NCBI RefSeq assembly: GCF_947179515.1
Contig: NC_067473.1
Span: forward strand, 77,054,936 to 77,118,935
Source of the DNA: Apodemus sylvaticus
Taxonomy: Eukaryota > Chordata > Mammalia > Rodentia > Muridae
Reading direction: 5' to 3'
DNA: 64,000 nucleotides
Shown: positions 43,637-54,862 of the stretch, one piece after another
How positions within the stretch are numbered: position 1 is the stretch's first letter
Layout of the letters: the number at the start of each line of letters is the position of its first letter
Notes under the pieces: model-generated
Seen by the model: only the letters and a program-made list of their open reading frames with translations
What the model was told of the DNA's origin: nothing
Database searches by the model: none
Position numbers and translations under genes: made by a program

Positions 43637-46600
43637 ATGATAGGAAGCAATAACCACTACTCCTTAATATCTCTTAACATCAATGGACTCAATTCCCCAA
43701 TAAAAAGACATAGACTAACAGACTGAATACGTAAACAGGACCCTACATTTTGCTGCATACAGGAAACACACCTCAGTGTCAAAGACAAAAACTACCTTAG
43801 AGTAAAAGGCTGGAAGACAATTCTACAAGCAAATGGTCTCAGGAAACAGGCCTGAGTTGCCATTCTAATATCAGATAAAATTGGCTTTCAACCTAATGTC
43901 ATCAAAAGAGACATGGAAGGTCACTTCTTGTTGGTCAAAGGAAAAATCCAACAAAAAGAACTCTCAATCCTGAGCATCTATGCTCCAAATGCAAGGGTAC
44001 CCTCATTCATAAGAGAAACTTTACTAAAGCTCAAAGCACACATTGTACCTAACACAATAATTGTGGGTGACTTCAACACTCCACTCTCCTCAGTGTACTG
44101 ATCAGAAAAACAGAAACTAAACAGGGAGACAGTGAAACTAATTGAAGTTTTGGACCAATTGGATTTAACAGATATATATAGAACTTTTCATCCCAAAGCA
44201 AAAGAATATACCTTTTTCTCAGCACCTCATGGTACCTTCTCCAAAACTGATCATATAGTTGGTCACAAGACAGACCTCAACAAATATAAGAAGATCGAAA
44301 TAGTCCCATGCCTTCTATCAGATCACTATGGAGTAAAAGTGGTCTTTAATAACAATAAAAACAACAGAAAGCCCATATACACATGGAAACTGAACAATAC
44401 TCTACTCAATGATACCTTGGTCAAGGAAGAAAGAAAGAAAGAAATCAAAGACTTTTTAGAATTTAACGAAAATGAAGGCACAACATACCCAAATCTATAG
44501 GACACAATGAAAGCAGTGCTAAGAGGAAAACTCATAGCTTTGAGTGCCTCCAGAAAGAAATTGGAGAAAGCATACACTAGAAGCTTAACAGAACAACTGA
44601 AAGCCCTGGAACAAAAAGAAGCTAATTCACCCAGGAGGAGAAGAAGACAGGAAATCATCAAACTCAGGGCTGAAATCAATCAAGTAGAAACTAAGAGAAC
44701 CATATAAGAAATCAACAAAACCAGGAGCTGGTTCTTTGAAAAATCAACAAGATAGATAAACCCTTAGCCAGACTAACCAAAGGGCACAGAGAAAGTATCC
44801 AAATAAACAAAATTAGAAATGAAAAGGGAGATATTACAACAGAAACTGAGGAAATTCAAAAAACCATCAGATCCTACTACAAACGCCTGTAGAATCTGTA
44901 GAACTGGAGAATCTGGAGGAAATGGACAATTTCTTAGACAGATACTAAATACCAAAATTAAATCAGGATCAAATAGATCATCTAAACAGATCCATAACCC
45001 CTAAAGAAATAGAAGGGGTCATAGAAAGCCTTCGGACCAAAAAAAGCACAGGTCCAGGTGGTTTTAGTGCAGAATTCTATCAGACCTTCAAAGAAGACTT
45101 AACACCAATACTCTTCAAACTATTCCACCAAATAGAAGCAAAAGGAACACTACCCAACTCCTTCTACAAAGCCACAATTACGCTGATACCAAAACCACAC
45201 AAAGATCCAACTAAGAGAATTTCAGGCCAGTTTCCCTTATGAATATTGATGCAAAAATACTCAATAAAATTCTTGCCCACCGAATCCAAGAACATATCAA
45301 AACGATCATCCACCATGATCAACTAGGCTTCATCCCAGGGATGCAGGGATGGTTCAATATACAGAAATCCATCAATGCTATCCACTATATAAACAAACGC
45401 AAAGAAAAAACCACATGACCATTTCATTAGATGCTAAAAAAGCATTTGACAAAATTCAGCACCCTTTCATGCTAAAAGTCTTGGAAAGGACAGGAATTCA
45501 AGGCCCATATCTAAACATAGTAAAAGCAATATACAGTAAACCGGTAGCCAACATCAAACTAAACGGAGAGAAACTTGAAGCAATCCCACTAAAATCAGGG
45601 ACTAGACAAGGCTGCCCCCTCTCTCCATATCTTTTCAATATAGTTCTTGAAGTCCTAGATAGAGCAATTAGACAACATAAGGAGGTCAAAGGGATACAAA
45701 TTAGAAAGGAAGAAGCCAAACTATCACTATTTGCAGATGATATGATAGTATACTTAAGTGACCAAAAAAACTCTACCAGAGAACTCCTACAGCTGATAAT
45801 CAACTTCAGCAAAGTGGCTGGTTACAAAATCAACTCAAGCAAATCAGTAGCCTTTCTATACTCAAAGGATAAGCAGACTGAGAAAGAAATTAGGGAAATG
45901 ACACCCTTCACAATAGCCACAAACAGCATAAAGTATCTTGGGGTGACTCTAACCAAAGAAGTGAAAGACCTATATGACAAGAACTTCAGATCTCTGAAGA
46001 AGGAAATCAAAGAAGACCTCAGGAAATGGAAAACTCATCCATGCTCATGGATTAGCAGGATTAATATAGTTAAAATTGCCATCTTGCCAAAAGCAATCTA
46101 CAGATTCAATGCAATCCCCATCAAAATCCCAACTCAGTTCTTCATATTGCTAGAAAGAGCAATTCTCAAATTCATCTGGAATAACAAAAAACCCAGGATA
46201 GCTAAAACTATTCTCAACAGTAAAAGAACGGGGGAATCAGTATCCCAGACCTCAAACATTACTACAGAGCAATAGTGATTAAAAAAAAAAAAAACTGTGT
46301 GGTATTGGTACAAAGTCAAGCAAGCGGATCAATGGAATAGGATTGAAGACCCAGAAATGCACCCACACACCTATGGTCACTTGATCTTCGACAAAGGAGC
46401 TGAAAGCATCCAGTGGAAAAAAGATAGCCTTTTCAACAAATGGTGCTGGTTCAACTGGAGGTCAGCATGCAGAAGAATGCAAATCGATCCATTCTTATCT
46501 CTTTGTACTAAGCTCAACTCCAAGTAGATCAAGGACCTCCACATAATACCTGACACACTGAAACTAATAGAAAAGAAACTGGGGAAGACTCTTGAGGACA

Positions 46601-47454
46601 TGGGCACAGGGGAAAAGTTCCTGAACAGAACACCAATAGCTTACACTCTAAGATCAAGAATTGACAAATGGGACCTCATAAAACTACAAAGTTTCTGTAA
46701 GTCAAAGGACACTGTCAAAAGGACAAAACATCAACCAACAGATTGGGAAAGGATCTTCACCAACCCTAAATCCGACAGAGGGCTAATATCTAATATATAC
46801 AAAGAACTCAAGAAGGTAGAACCCAGAGAACCAAATAACCCTATTAAAAAGTGGGGTACAGAGTTAAACAAAGAATTTTCACATGAAGAACTTCAGATGG
46901 CTGAGAAGCACCTTAAGAAATGTTCAACATCATTAATCATTAGGGAAATGCAAATCAAAACAACTCTAAGATTTCACCTCACACCAGTCAGAATGGCTAA
47001 GGTAAAAAAATCAGGAGTCAGCAGGTGTTGGTGAGGATGTGGAGAAAGAGGAACACTCCTCCACTGCTGGTGGGATTGCAAGATGGTGCAACCACTTTGG
47101 AAATCAGTCTGGTGGTTCCTCAGAAATCTGGGCATAACACTTCCGGAGGACCCTGCTATACCACTCCTGGGCATATACCCAGAGGAATCCCTGGCATGCA
47201 ATAAGGACACATGCTTCACTATGTTCATAGCAGCCCTATTTGTAATAGCCAGAAGCTGGAAAGAACCCAGGTGTCCCTCAGCAGAGGAATGGCTACAAAA
47301 AATGTGGTATATTTACACAATGGAGTACTATTCAGCCATTAGAAACAGCGAATTCATGAAATTCTTAGACAAATGGATGGAGCTGGAGAACATCATCCTT
47401 AGTGAGGTAACCCAGTCTCAAAAGATCAATCATGGTAAGTGGATATTAGCCTAG
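43637..47454 (+). pseudogene. L1 ORF2 pseudogene
   Basis: It starts at the MIGSNN equivalent (43637). A TGA replaces the tryptophan codon at residue 30 (43724-43726), further stops follow (for example near 43855 and 44498), and single-base losses break the frame near 44740 and 45215. The longest surviving part (45349-46275) still carries the SLDAKKAFD-type and FADD reverse-transcriptase motifs. A run of A near 46280 shifts the frame again. Near 47430 about 13 bp before the usual stop are deleted. Not functional. Confidence 0.94.
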
Positions 47455-47694
47455 AAACTTTGAATACCCAAGGCATAATCCATATATTAAATGATGTCCA
47501 AGAAGAACAGAGGAGTGGCCCCTGGTTCTGGAAAGACTCAGTGCAGCAGTATAGGGGAATACCAGAACAGGGAAGTAGGAAGGGGTAGATGGGGGAACAG
47601 GGGGAGGGAAGAGGGCTTATGGGACTTTCAGGGAGTGGGGAGCCAGAAAAGGGGAAATCATTTGAAATGTAAATAAAGAATATACCGAATTAAA

Positions 47695-47709
47695 AAAAAG
47701 TAGATTAGA
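47695..47709. repeat. 15-bp TSD, right copy (second near-full-length L1)
   Basis: Exact second copy of aaaaagtagattaga, directly after the A tail. Confidence 0.92.
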
Positions 47710-48229
47710 TAAACCTTTAAAGGAGACATAGCTCTTCTCTTTCCCTGGAAATAGTAATAAAAAGTGGGGTAGGGGGTGTTCATCTGGCTGGGTAGCATAG
47801 GCAAGAACAAGGATGTAGGGGCCACTGTAAAGAACATTCATCATGTCCAGAAAATGGAACATCCTCCTTACCAGAAAGCAGACTCCAGTGTCTGCCACAG
47901 ATTTGCATTTGTATATCGCACTGCCATATTTACCATCTGAACAAGATAAGTATTCATTCATTCTTCAAATAGTTTATGGATTCCTACATGGCGCAGGCTC
48001 CACTCCATGCTGGAGACACAAAAGGGAGTAACACAAATTCTCAGCAGCTTACTTCTAAATGAGAGATGGGATGTGAGCCATTAGAGTATCCTCACATCTT
48101 CTATTACAGGTAAGATGAAATAGTAAATCAGTACAAGATTACTGATATTTTTATTGAAGTACATTTTACAGAAAAGGAAACTGATTTTTAAAAAAAATAC
48201 AGATGTTAGTACTGCTATGAAATATAACA
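47710..48229. other. Unique DNA, no gene seen
   Basis: No repeat or coding sequence recognised. Confidence 0.5.
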
Positions 48230-48565
48230 TGGCAGGGTGGGGTGGGGGAGGTTCCATGGTGGCCCCATGCCAAGGTGACCCTCTGAGAAATCCACCATGT
48301 GACAGACCTGGTATAAAGGAGATTTATTTGGGGGAAGGGAAGAGAGAAACTAGGTAGAGACAGGAGCAGCCCAATGAGGGCAGAGAAGAGGAGTCAGAGA
48401 AGGACAGAAAGAGGGGGTGGGGAGTAAGGAGGCTGTCCAGGAACACGTGGGAGCAGAGAGAGAGAAAAAGAGAGAGAGCGCTGGGGTGATGAATCGTCTT
48501 TTATAAGCCACAACTGGCAGCTAATGGCGGCAGATGATGATGTAAGCCATTGCTGGGCCCTTGGG
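48230..48565 (-). mobile_element. LTR-like fragment, minus strand
   Basis: On the minus strand the order is a cttataaaag TATA box (complement near 48499-48508), a C/T-rich leader, a ccaaataaatctcc polyadenylation signal (complement near 48325) and a short 3' part. This layout is that of a retroviral LTR. The ends are not clearly defined and no convincing TSD was found, so the class is open. Confidence 0.5.
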
Positions 48566-48739
48566 AGGGGCCTAGCGGAATCAACTATAAGTAGCAAATA
48601 CTGTAGGGCAGTTTTAGCATGAAATACTGTGTCAAATTATTTAGCATAATCTGGTCCATCATGATAAGTCTATAAATGTTACTACCAGAGAAGATAAGTT
48701 GGTAGCTGTTTGATATCAAACCCTGGACAAGAGACTGGG

Positions 48740-49095
48740 TTATGTATTTGACATACCAAACAGACCTGTCTTCCAGGTTCTCCCAGCATCCCTCAGTCCC
48801 CACCTGGCATACCAAGCCCCCAACCCTGAACTTTCCAAACCATTGGGATGCCCTTCCCCAAAACATTCCCCCCCCCCCAACTCTCCACCTCTCTCTCCCC
48901 TTTTCTCTCGGGATGCACCTTACCTTTTTTTTTCTCTCTCTCCCTCCCCTACCCCACCCCCTCCTATGGTGACTTCCCTGGCCTTGGTCCTCAGGGCCAG
49001 TGAACTCAGCTGAGACCAGCTTCACAATAAACCTGCCTTTAATATAATCTAATCTGGCTTAAATTGGTGCACTTCAGTGACTGCGGAGAGATAAC
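48740..49095 (+). repeat. Possible LTR-type repeat, plus strand
   Basis: A C-rich and CT-rich stretch (48860-48965) is followed by cttcacaataaacctgcct and a short GT-containing end. The arrangement (long pyrimidine-rich body, then AATAAA) suggests a rodent LTR remnant, but I could not place its ends or family. A C-run lies at 48870-48879. Confidence 0.4.
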
Positions 49096-51833
49096 CTATC
49101 AGTAGCGTAGTGCATGGACGTTGTACCAAATCTTTTGACTTGTACCCTCGCTACTTTTCAGTTTGTGCATCCTTGGGAAGGTTGCATGGCAAATCTGCAC
49201 CTCAGTTTCCCCAGGGCTAAGATAAAGATGGCAGTCATAATCGTGTCCTAGCATTGGTTTGATAGGTAATTTGTTGTACATGCTCAAAAGATGGTATGCA
49301 TAAGGATAGAATCAGGGAGCAGCTCTGCAAACTGTATTATATCACATCAGCATCTAGATGACCGGCCAGCACACAGTGGCTAGTGACCCTGAAGACCAGA
49401 GTACAGCTGGGTACGCAGCTGGGTGTGCATAGGGTAGAATCACAGCCGTTGCTCAGTGCACCTGACAAGCCAAAGCCAAAGAGTTGCTGTAAATCCCAGG
49501 CCGCCCTGAAACTCTGTCTTGGGAAAAGAAAGAGGTGGATGTTCAGAAGCATTACGAAGTTGCATGCCTGTAATTCCAGCACTGAGGCCTGAGGCAGGAC
49601 AAGTGGAGTGCCATAGTTAGGCTCTGCCTCTGATCATAGTGATACGCATGGTAGTCATGAGGTGTCACTGAATTTTACCATGAGACAAGTCGAGGTGGAG
49701 AGCTACGCAGCGTGCTTGGCATCTTGAGCACTAGGGGGTAGAACTCGGGAACTGGGAGAGACAGGGTAAAGGGAATGGGATGGACACTCTACTGGATAAG
49801 GCAGCCAAACTGGCTTCTACAAGAAAGGATGCACTGGATTCTCTGCCTACACATCTTAAAACTTTTTCTAGCAGTAGCTGAGTGTCGGCCTTTCTGGTGT
49901 CTAAACTGTATTTTGCTAAGGGGGGTGGTGGTCACTTTCATTAAATGATTTCTAAAACTTTACGACTAAATCCTAACTATAAGTATTCAAAAGCAGTCTA
50001 GGGGTTGTCACTTAACACCCGTAAGTTTGAGGGGGAGACATGTTCTTTTCTCTCCTTTGGATCCTCGCAAAGAGACTATGGGACATGAAATAGGGGCAGA
50101 TAGGTTGCATGGTACTGGAAGGGTTTGGTTTACCACTTTTTATTCATATCTTTGAAAGAATGATTTTTGAGCTCTTGCTCCTGTGTGTGGGAGGATGAGA
50201 GATACGCAGCCATCACCTCAATCCAATCACAAAGTCTTTTCAGAGAAAGATGAGGTTTTGAACCCACCATCAGACTGCTGCTGCCTCAGGGGTCTTTGCT
50301 CTTGTACCAATCATAGTCTGAAGCACCTCCTTAGATGTCACCGCCCCTGCCACCTGCACCTGCCATAAGCCACTAAGTAGCTAATTAGAACATAAGCATA
50401 TTTAACTCTTCAAGGACCAGTTTCCTGTAAATGTGCCTCTTTTGATAATATTCGTTGTGCTGTAGGCTAATTTATTGCAGGGGAACCTGGGGAGGAAAAG
50501 TTCCTAAGTTAAAGCTCATTTGTATCATTACAAAGTTTTGCTGTGCGTGCTTATGACTAAGATAACTCAGGATCAGCGTGACGCGTGCAGGCCAGTGCAG
50601 AACCTTGGCAGTGAAACTCAGTTCTTTCAAGAGCCAAGCTCCAGTGGTTACCCTTTGAAAGGATGCTTATTGTTTGTCCTGTTAGCTATTGAATCCAGTC
50701 TTTGCATACTTGATGTATAAGCATACAAAGGGAAATTTTTATTCTGAGCTATGCTCTGTGTTTTGCATGCAGAAGAAAAGTTCTTTAAATATATGTGGGA
50801 AACTCACATGGACTTCCTCTATAAAGAAAATGAATCTTAAAACAAGGGTCTAATTTATGACTGTACAGAAAGAAGCAGCTACAAACCCTCAGACACTCTG
50901 ATAGACTGCACAGTCCTGTTTCCACCCTACCCAAGCTCAGCGGCCCCAGATAGCAAGACCTTGATGGGAGAAGAATGGTATTTCAACAAGTTAATTTCCA
51001 ACAAACAGGTTATTCTTCCATTCCCAAGTCAATTACCCTGTGAAAAGAAAACCATGTTTCAGTCAGCAAGATCTCCTGTGCTTTTAGATCCTGGGGGGGG
51101 GGGGGGTGGCAGGAAGGAAAAAGAAATTCTCCCACAATGTGGTGTTTCTCTACAAGCGCTCACGGAATAAAGTTCCGACGCTGCACTCAGTTTTTAGAAA
51201 CTCACCGCTTGGCATTGGAAGGACAGTGCCTTAGAGACTTCCTAAAGTTCAATCATGAGTAAAAAAGGATCCTTTTAGTTTGTAGTGTGTTAATTTGGCT
51301 CATTTCATACCATGAATTACTTTTGTGTGAAGGCGGTCATAAAAACAAAACAAAACAAAACTGCAGAACGCTCTGCTGGTGTGGAGAGTCAGCACAAGCT
51401 AAAGCAAGCAAGTTACGCAAGTCAAAATAAACAGCGGGAGAATTGGGTGTGAAGTAAATATTAATCAGGTGTGTCCATCTGACCGCTGCAGCTTCAAAAC
51501 TTCTGCCGGGGGAAAGCCAGCTTCTGTCAAGGTCACTTACTGCTCAGAATGAAAGCTTTTTGGTTTCAACAAAAATATACAGAAAGCAAAAAAAAAACGA
51601 GGGTAGTAATGGATGTTCAAACAAGCGTGCTTACACCGTTCCCACCACCTCTAAGAGACAGAACTTTCAACATAAGGTGAGGTTCCCAGGTGCTTATTCC
51701 TCTGGGGAGGAGCTGCCCCATGAGTTAAGAACCCTCAGACAAAGGAGGAACCTGGCAATGAATGACCTCCCACATCGTGCTCATTTTCTTAAAAGCTGTG
51801 TCCTCCCTCGCTCCTATTGGAAGAAGATTCAAT
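49096..51833. other. Mostly unique DNA, no gene seen
   Basis: A partial B1 may lie at 49553-49610 (ttgcatgcctgtaattccagcactgaggcctgaggcag). A G14 run lies at 51093-51106. The rest is unassigned, and no frame has a recognisable domain. Confidence 0.5.
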
Positions 51834-51845
51834 AAACTCTTTGTG
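51834..51845. repeat. Imperfect TSD, left copy, of the 5S/L1 chimera
   Basis: aaactctttgtg, compared with aaacctccttgtg at 52357-52369 (one inserted base and one change). The fit is suggestive but not exact. Confidence 0.55.
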
Positions 51846-51846
51846 T

Positions 51847-51930
51847 CCCATCCAAGTACTAATCAGGCCCAAGCCTGCTTAGCTTCCGAGATCAGACAAG
51901 ATCGGGCGGTTCAGGGTGGTATGGCTGTAG
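51847..51930 (-). pseudogene. 5S rRNA fragment (about nt 3-88), retrocopy
   Basis: Read on the minus strand, this follows vertebrate 5S rRNA from ctac at nt 3-6 through ataccaccctgaac, gtctgatctcggaagctaag and attagtacttggatggga. There are about five substitutions, mostly C-to-T type at CpG, and one missing base. The last ~33 nt and the terminator are absent, so it is not a working gene, although the A-box region is present. Its 5' end abuts L1 3' UTR sequence on the opposite strand. Confidence 0.93.
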
Positions 51931-52356
51931 CCTTATACATACAGGGGCAGATGCCAACCATTGGTCTGGGTGAGGGGTCTCCAATGGAGGAGCTGGAGGG
52001 TGGTCCAGAGGAACTGAAGGGGTTTACAGCCCCGTAAGAAGAACAATGATGTCCGAAACCCAGACGGCCCAGGACTCCCAGGGACTAAACCATCAACCAA
52101 GAGGTACACACAAGGTTCCAGCCAAAAATGTAGCAGAGGAATGCCTTATCAGGCATCAGTGGGAGGAGTGGTCCTTGGTCAGGTGAAGGCTCAATAGATG
52201 CCCCAACAAAGGGAAATCGAGGTGGGGGGAGTGGGAGTGGGTGGGGTGGAGGGGCATATACTTGGAGGGGGGGAGTTCCCGGGGAGGGGGAACTGGAAAA
52301 GGTTTTACCATTTGAAAGGTAAATGAAGATTATATTCAATTAAAAAAAAAACCCAA
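51931..52356 (+). mobile_element. Lx-type LINE-1 3' UTR fragment joined to the 5S copy
   Basis: From ccttatacatacaggggcagatg through ccaaccattgg, caatggaggagctgg, actaaaccatcaaccaag and the G-rich tract to aaggtaaatgaagattatattc and an A tail. It is homologous to the 3' UTR of the copies at 33.1-33.6 and 19.6-19.9 kb. The usual AATAAA is mutated to aatgaa. It lies directly against the inverted 5S segment. Confidence 0.9.
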
Positions 52357-52369
52357 AAACCTCCTTGTG
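52357..52369. repeat. Imperfect TSD, right copy, of the 5S/L1 chimera
   Basis: aaacctccttgtg directly after the A-rich tail. Confidence 0.55.
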
Positions 52370-52679
52370 CCTGACAAACACTCCTCAGAATGCGAAAACT
52401 CCCCTGTTAGTATTAAACCTGAGGATGGCGTCAGCAAAGAGCCCCTTTTAAGCACTCACACTCTCCCTAAAGGGTTAACTCACCCCTGACTGGGGGTGAG
52501 CTCAGCACTCTTGCCTACTTATCCTCTCAGGAGCTGTTAGGTACTAAGTTCTTCTCTTCAAAGCACAGACTTCCAATTTAAGATTCATCACTTACTAGTT
52601 GTGTGACAGTAGTTGGCTTATGGCTGACATAGTGTTTCTTTCCAGAACACCTGGGGATGCAAATGACAGGGGTGAGGGT

Positions 52680-52995
52680 GGGTGCTGGGGAGGTGACTAA
52701 GTCAATAAACTGCTTACTGCTTACTGTACAAACATGAGAACCTGGGTTTGATCCCCAGAATCCATCTAAAAGCTGGGCATGCTCAGGAGAGCTGGTGATG
52801 CCAGCACGAGGGAGGGAGGGAGGCAGGCGGGCAGATCCCTGTGACTCAGCAGTCAGCCAGCCTAGCCTGCTTGGTGAGCCTCAGGTCCCAAGTTCAGACC
52901 CTGCCTCAAAGAACAGGGAGATGGCTACTGAGTAACAGTACCTGAGGTGGACCTCAGACCTCCACGTGCCCACGTGCATACTAACCCACACTTAG
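52680..52995 (+). repeat. Composite SINE: tRNA-derived head, B1-like middle, tRNA-SINE tail
   Basis: A head like gctggggaggtgactaagtc ... gggtttgatccccagaatcc, then a B1-like middle (aaagctgggcatgctcaggag ... gaccctgcctcaaa), then a tail (cctgaggtggacctcagacctccac). A similar composite lies on the minus strand at 56875-57105, so this is a family rather than a chance nesting. Confidence 0.7.
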
Positions 52996-54533
52996 ATAAG
53001 CCCTCCAATTCTCCAAATTTATACTTGCCCAAAGTTCTCTGTGAGGCTCCTCCTTGAATACCAGTTCCATGCAATCAGACAGACATTTCTACCCATCTAG
53101 AGGAGTCCTTGCTGTTTGAAAGAATAAACGTTCTTTCTGGGTTCATTAGAGAGATGTGTAGAGATGCATTTCTGGTCAACCATCCTTAGGGATGCAGGGG
53201 GGAAAGCTGGGATAATAAATTTAACAGCAAACCCAGCTTGACATTAAGAGGACAGAAGACGATTTCACTGTAGAATTTCAGGCGTCACTAAGCTGGGGAT
53301 TGGGGGTGGATTTAGATGAAACATCTTTAACTTGGAAAATCTGAAGAATAGATCCAAGCAGATGGAAGGAAGCCTATGCCCTTCGCATAGGCTTGTGTTT
53401 CTGTGAACAGAACTGTGGTGGCTCAGGGGACTTCTTGTGTTTCTATGGACAGAAAGGTGGTGGCTCAGGGGACTTCTTTTTCCATACTCCCAGTCTGAAT
53501 CTGTAAATGCAGCTTTAAATCCCCCATATGATGAGCTATCTCATCAAACACATGAAAAACAGTGCTCTGTGGTGCAGACAGGGAGACGACAAAAACAACG
53601 GTTGCCAGCCTTTATTCTGGACTTTAAAGAAAGAGAGGCTGGTAAGCCCTGTGTTTTAAATTCTTCTCAGCCTGGTTTCCCTGACAGACCTGTTTGATGG
53701 GCGTCAGGGACCTGAAGCCAGCTTCCTAGGGAAAACGTAGCCATCACTCACGCTTCATTGGATTTCTTTGACAGACGGTCACATTCTGCACAGCCTGGCA
53801 TAAGCACGTCATTATTAAGACTTGCCTTAGCATTTCTTAACTGATCACGGATGCTGTGGTCCTTGGTGGCTCCTCTCTCCTGGCACTGTTTGTAGTTATT
53901 TGACCTTTTCTCAGTGGATAATCCACACAAAAAGCCCTAATTACTTCCCCAGCTTTGGCCGGCCAGCAGTACGAATAATCAATGAGCCTCATTTCGGTAT
54001 TGCACAATCAGACGCTTATGGCGTTTAAAGAACATTTTTCCATTGACCTGCCACAGCTGTAGGACAATTACCAGCCGCAAAGCTGCTGCTGTAATCACAA
54101 GATGACCAGGTGACCTTGTGGGTTTAAAGTTGATGACTGGGTCCTTGACTGGGGCACAGTCATGATACAGAACATATTTGAGGAGAGAAAGGACGCTTCA
54201 TTGTATACTAATGTGACATGCTCAGCCCCAGGAGCAATGTTCTGAAGTATTGACAAATCAAGAGACTCATATTGGCAGGTAAAATTCTGTGTTTGTATCC
54301 ATTGCTTGGTCACTTCTTCCTATTACACATAAAACAGAAAATGAATGAGTAGGGAATGTGGAACTCCTATAATGTGGACGAGTTTTAAATACTTTTTTTT
54401 TAAAAAAGTAAATGTGAAGATAAATTTGAAGAAATATGACTTCCATTAAAAAAACTCATAGAATGTTCAAATTGTAATAAGTCCTTATCAAGTCTTCAGC
54501 CGCCTTTATGCACAAATAGTAAGGGGAAGATGG
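52996..54533. other. Unique DNA with hairpin, short tandem copy and possible conserved stretch
   Basis: A perfect inverted repeat lies at 53370-53394, and a 41-42-bp tandem duplication at 53392-53475. The stretch 53940-54115 has no repeats, retains several CpG and contains TAAT and CAGCTG motifs, which is compatible with a conserved non-coding element. No gene recognised. Confidence 0.5.
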
Positions 54534-54655
54534 GCATGGTGGCTCACGCCTTCAATCCCAGAACTTGAGGGGCAGAGGCAGGTGGATCTCATGAGTTACA
54601 GGAGTGTGGGACTGTTACACAGAGAAATCCCTCTAAAAAAACAAACAAAGCAGAA
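54534..54655 (+). repeat. B1 SINE
   Basis: Reads gatgggcatggtggctcacgcc, ttcaatcccagaacttgagg, ggcagaggcaggtggatctc, then an A-rich tail. The middle is shortened. Confidence 0.85.
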
Positions 54656-54663
54656 AGATGTGA

Positions 54664-54862
54664 AGGGGCTGGAGAAATGGCTCCATGGTTGTGAGCACTG
54701 GTAGCTCTTCCAGAGGACCTGGGTTTAATTCCCAGCACCCACAGGGGCGCTCACAACTGTCTGTAACGCCAGCTCCAGGTAATACGACAACCTTGCACAG
54801 ACATACATGCAGGCAAAACAGCCATGCACATAAAATAAAAATAAATCATTTTTTAAAAAAGG
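54664..54862 (+). repeat. B3 SINE
   Basis: Head aggggctggagaaatggctcc, middle gggtttaattcccagcaccc and ctgtctgtaacgccagctcc, tail gccatgcacataaaataaaaa. Confidence 0.9.

Larger units (their letters stand above)
41540..47694 (+). mobile_element. Near-full-length LINE-1, inactivated, interrupted by a solo LTR
   Basis: A 5' UTR of about 470 bp (41540-41794 and 42137-42354) is split by a solo LTR. ORF1 and ORF2 remnants follow, then a 3' UTR (47455-47690) with the purine-rich tract and aaatgtaaataaagaatat end. The 15-bp TSD is perfect. Its 5' UTR is shorter than, and largely unlike, that of the intact copy, so the promoter type or the truncation point differs. Both ORFs carry stops and frameshifts. 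It is older than the 22.8-kb element but younger than the Lx copies. Confidence 0.95.

Noticed and set aside
45349..46275. 308-residue frame with FADD motif as an independent reverse transcriptase gene
   Set aside because: It is a surviving segment of the broken ORF2 of the 41.5-47.7-kb L1, with homologous sequence on both sides in other frames.
51847..51930. Functional 5S rRNA gene
   Set aside because: The last ~33 nt and terminator are missing and it is joined to an L1 3' UTR; it is a retrocopy fragment.
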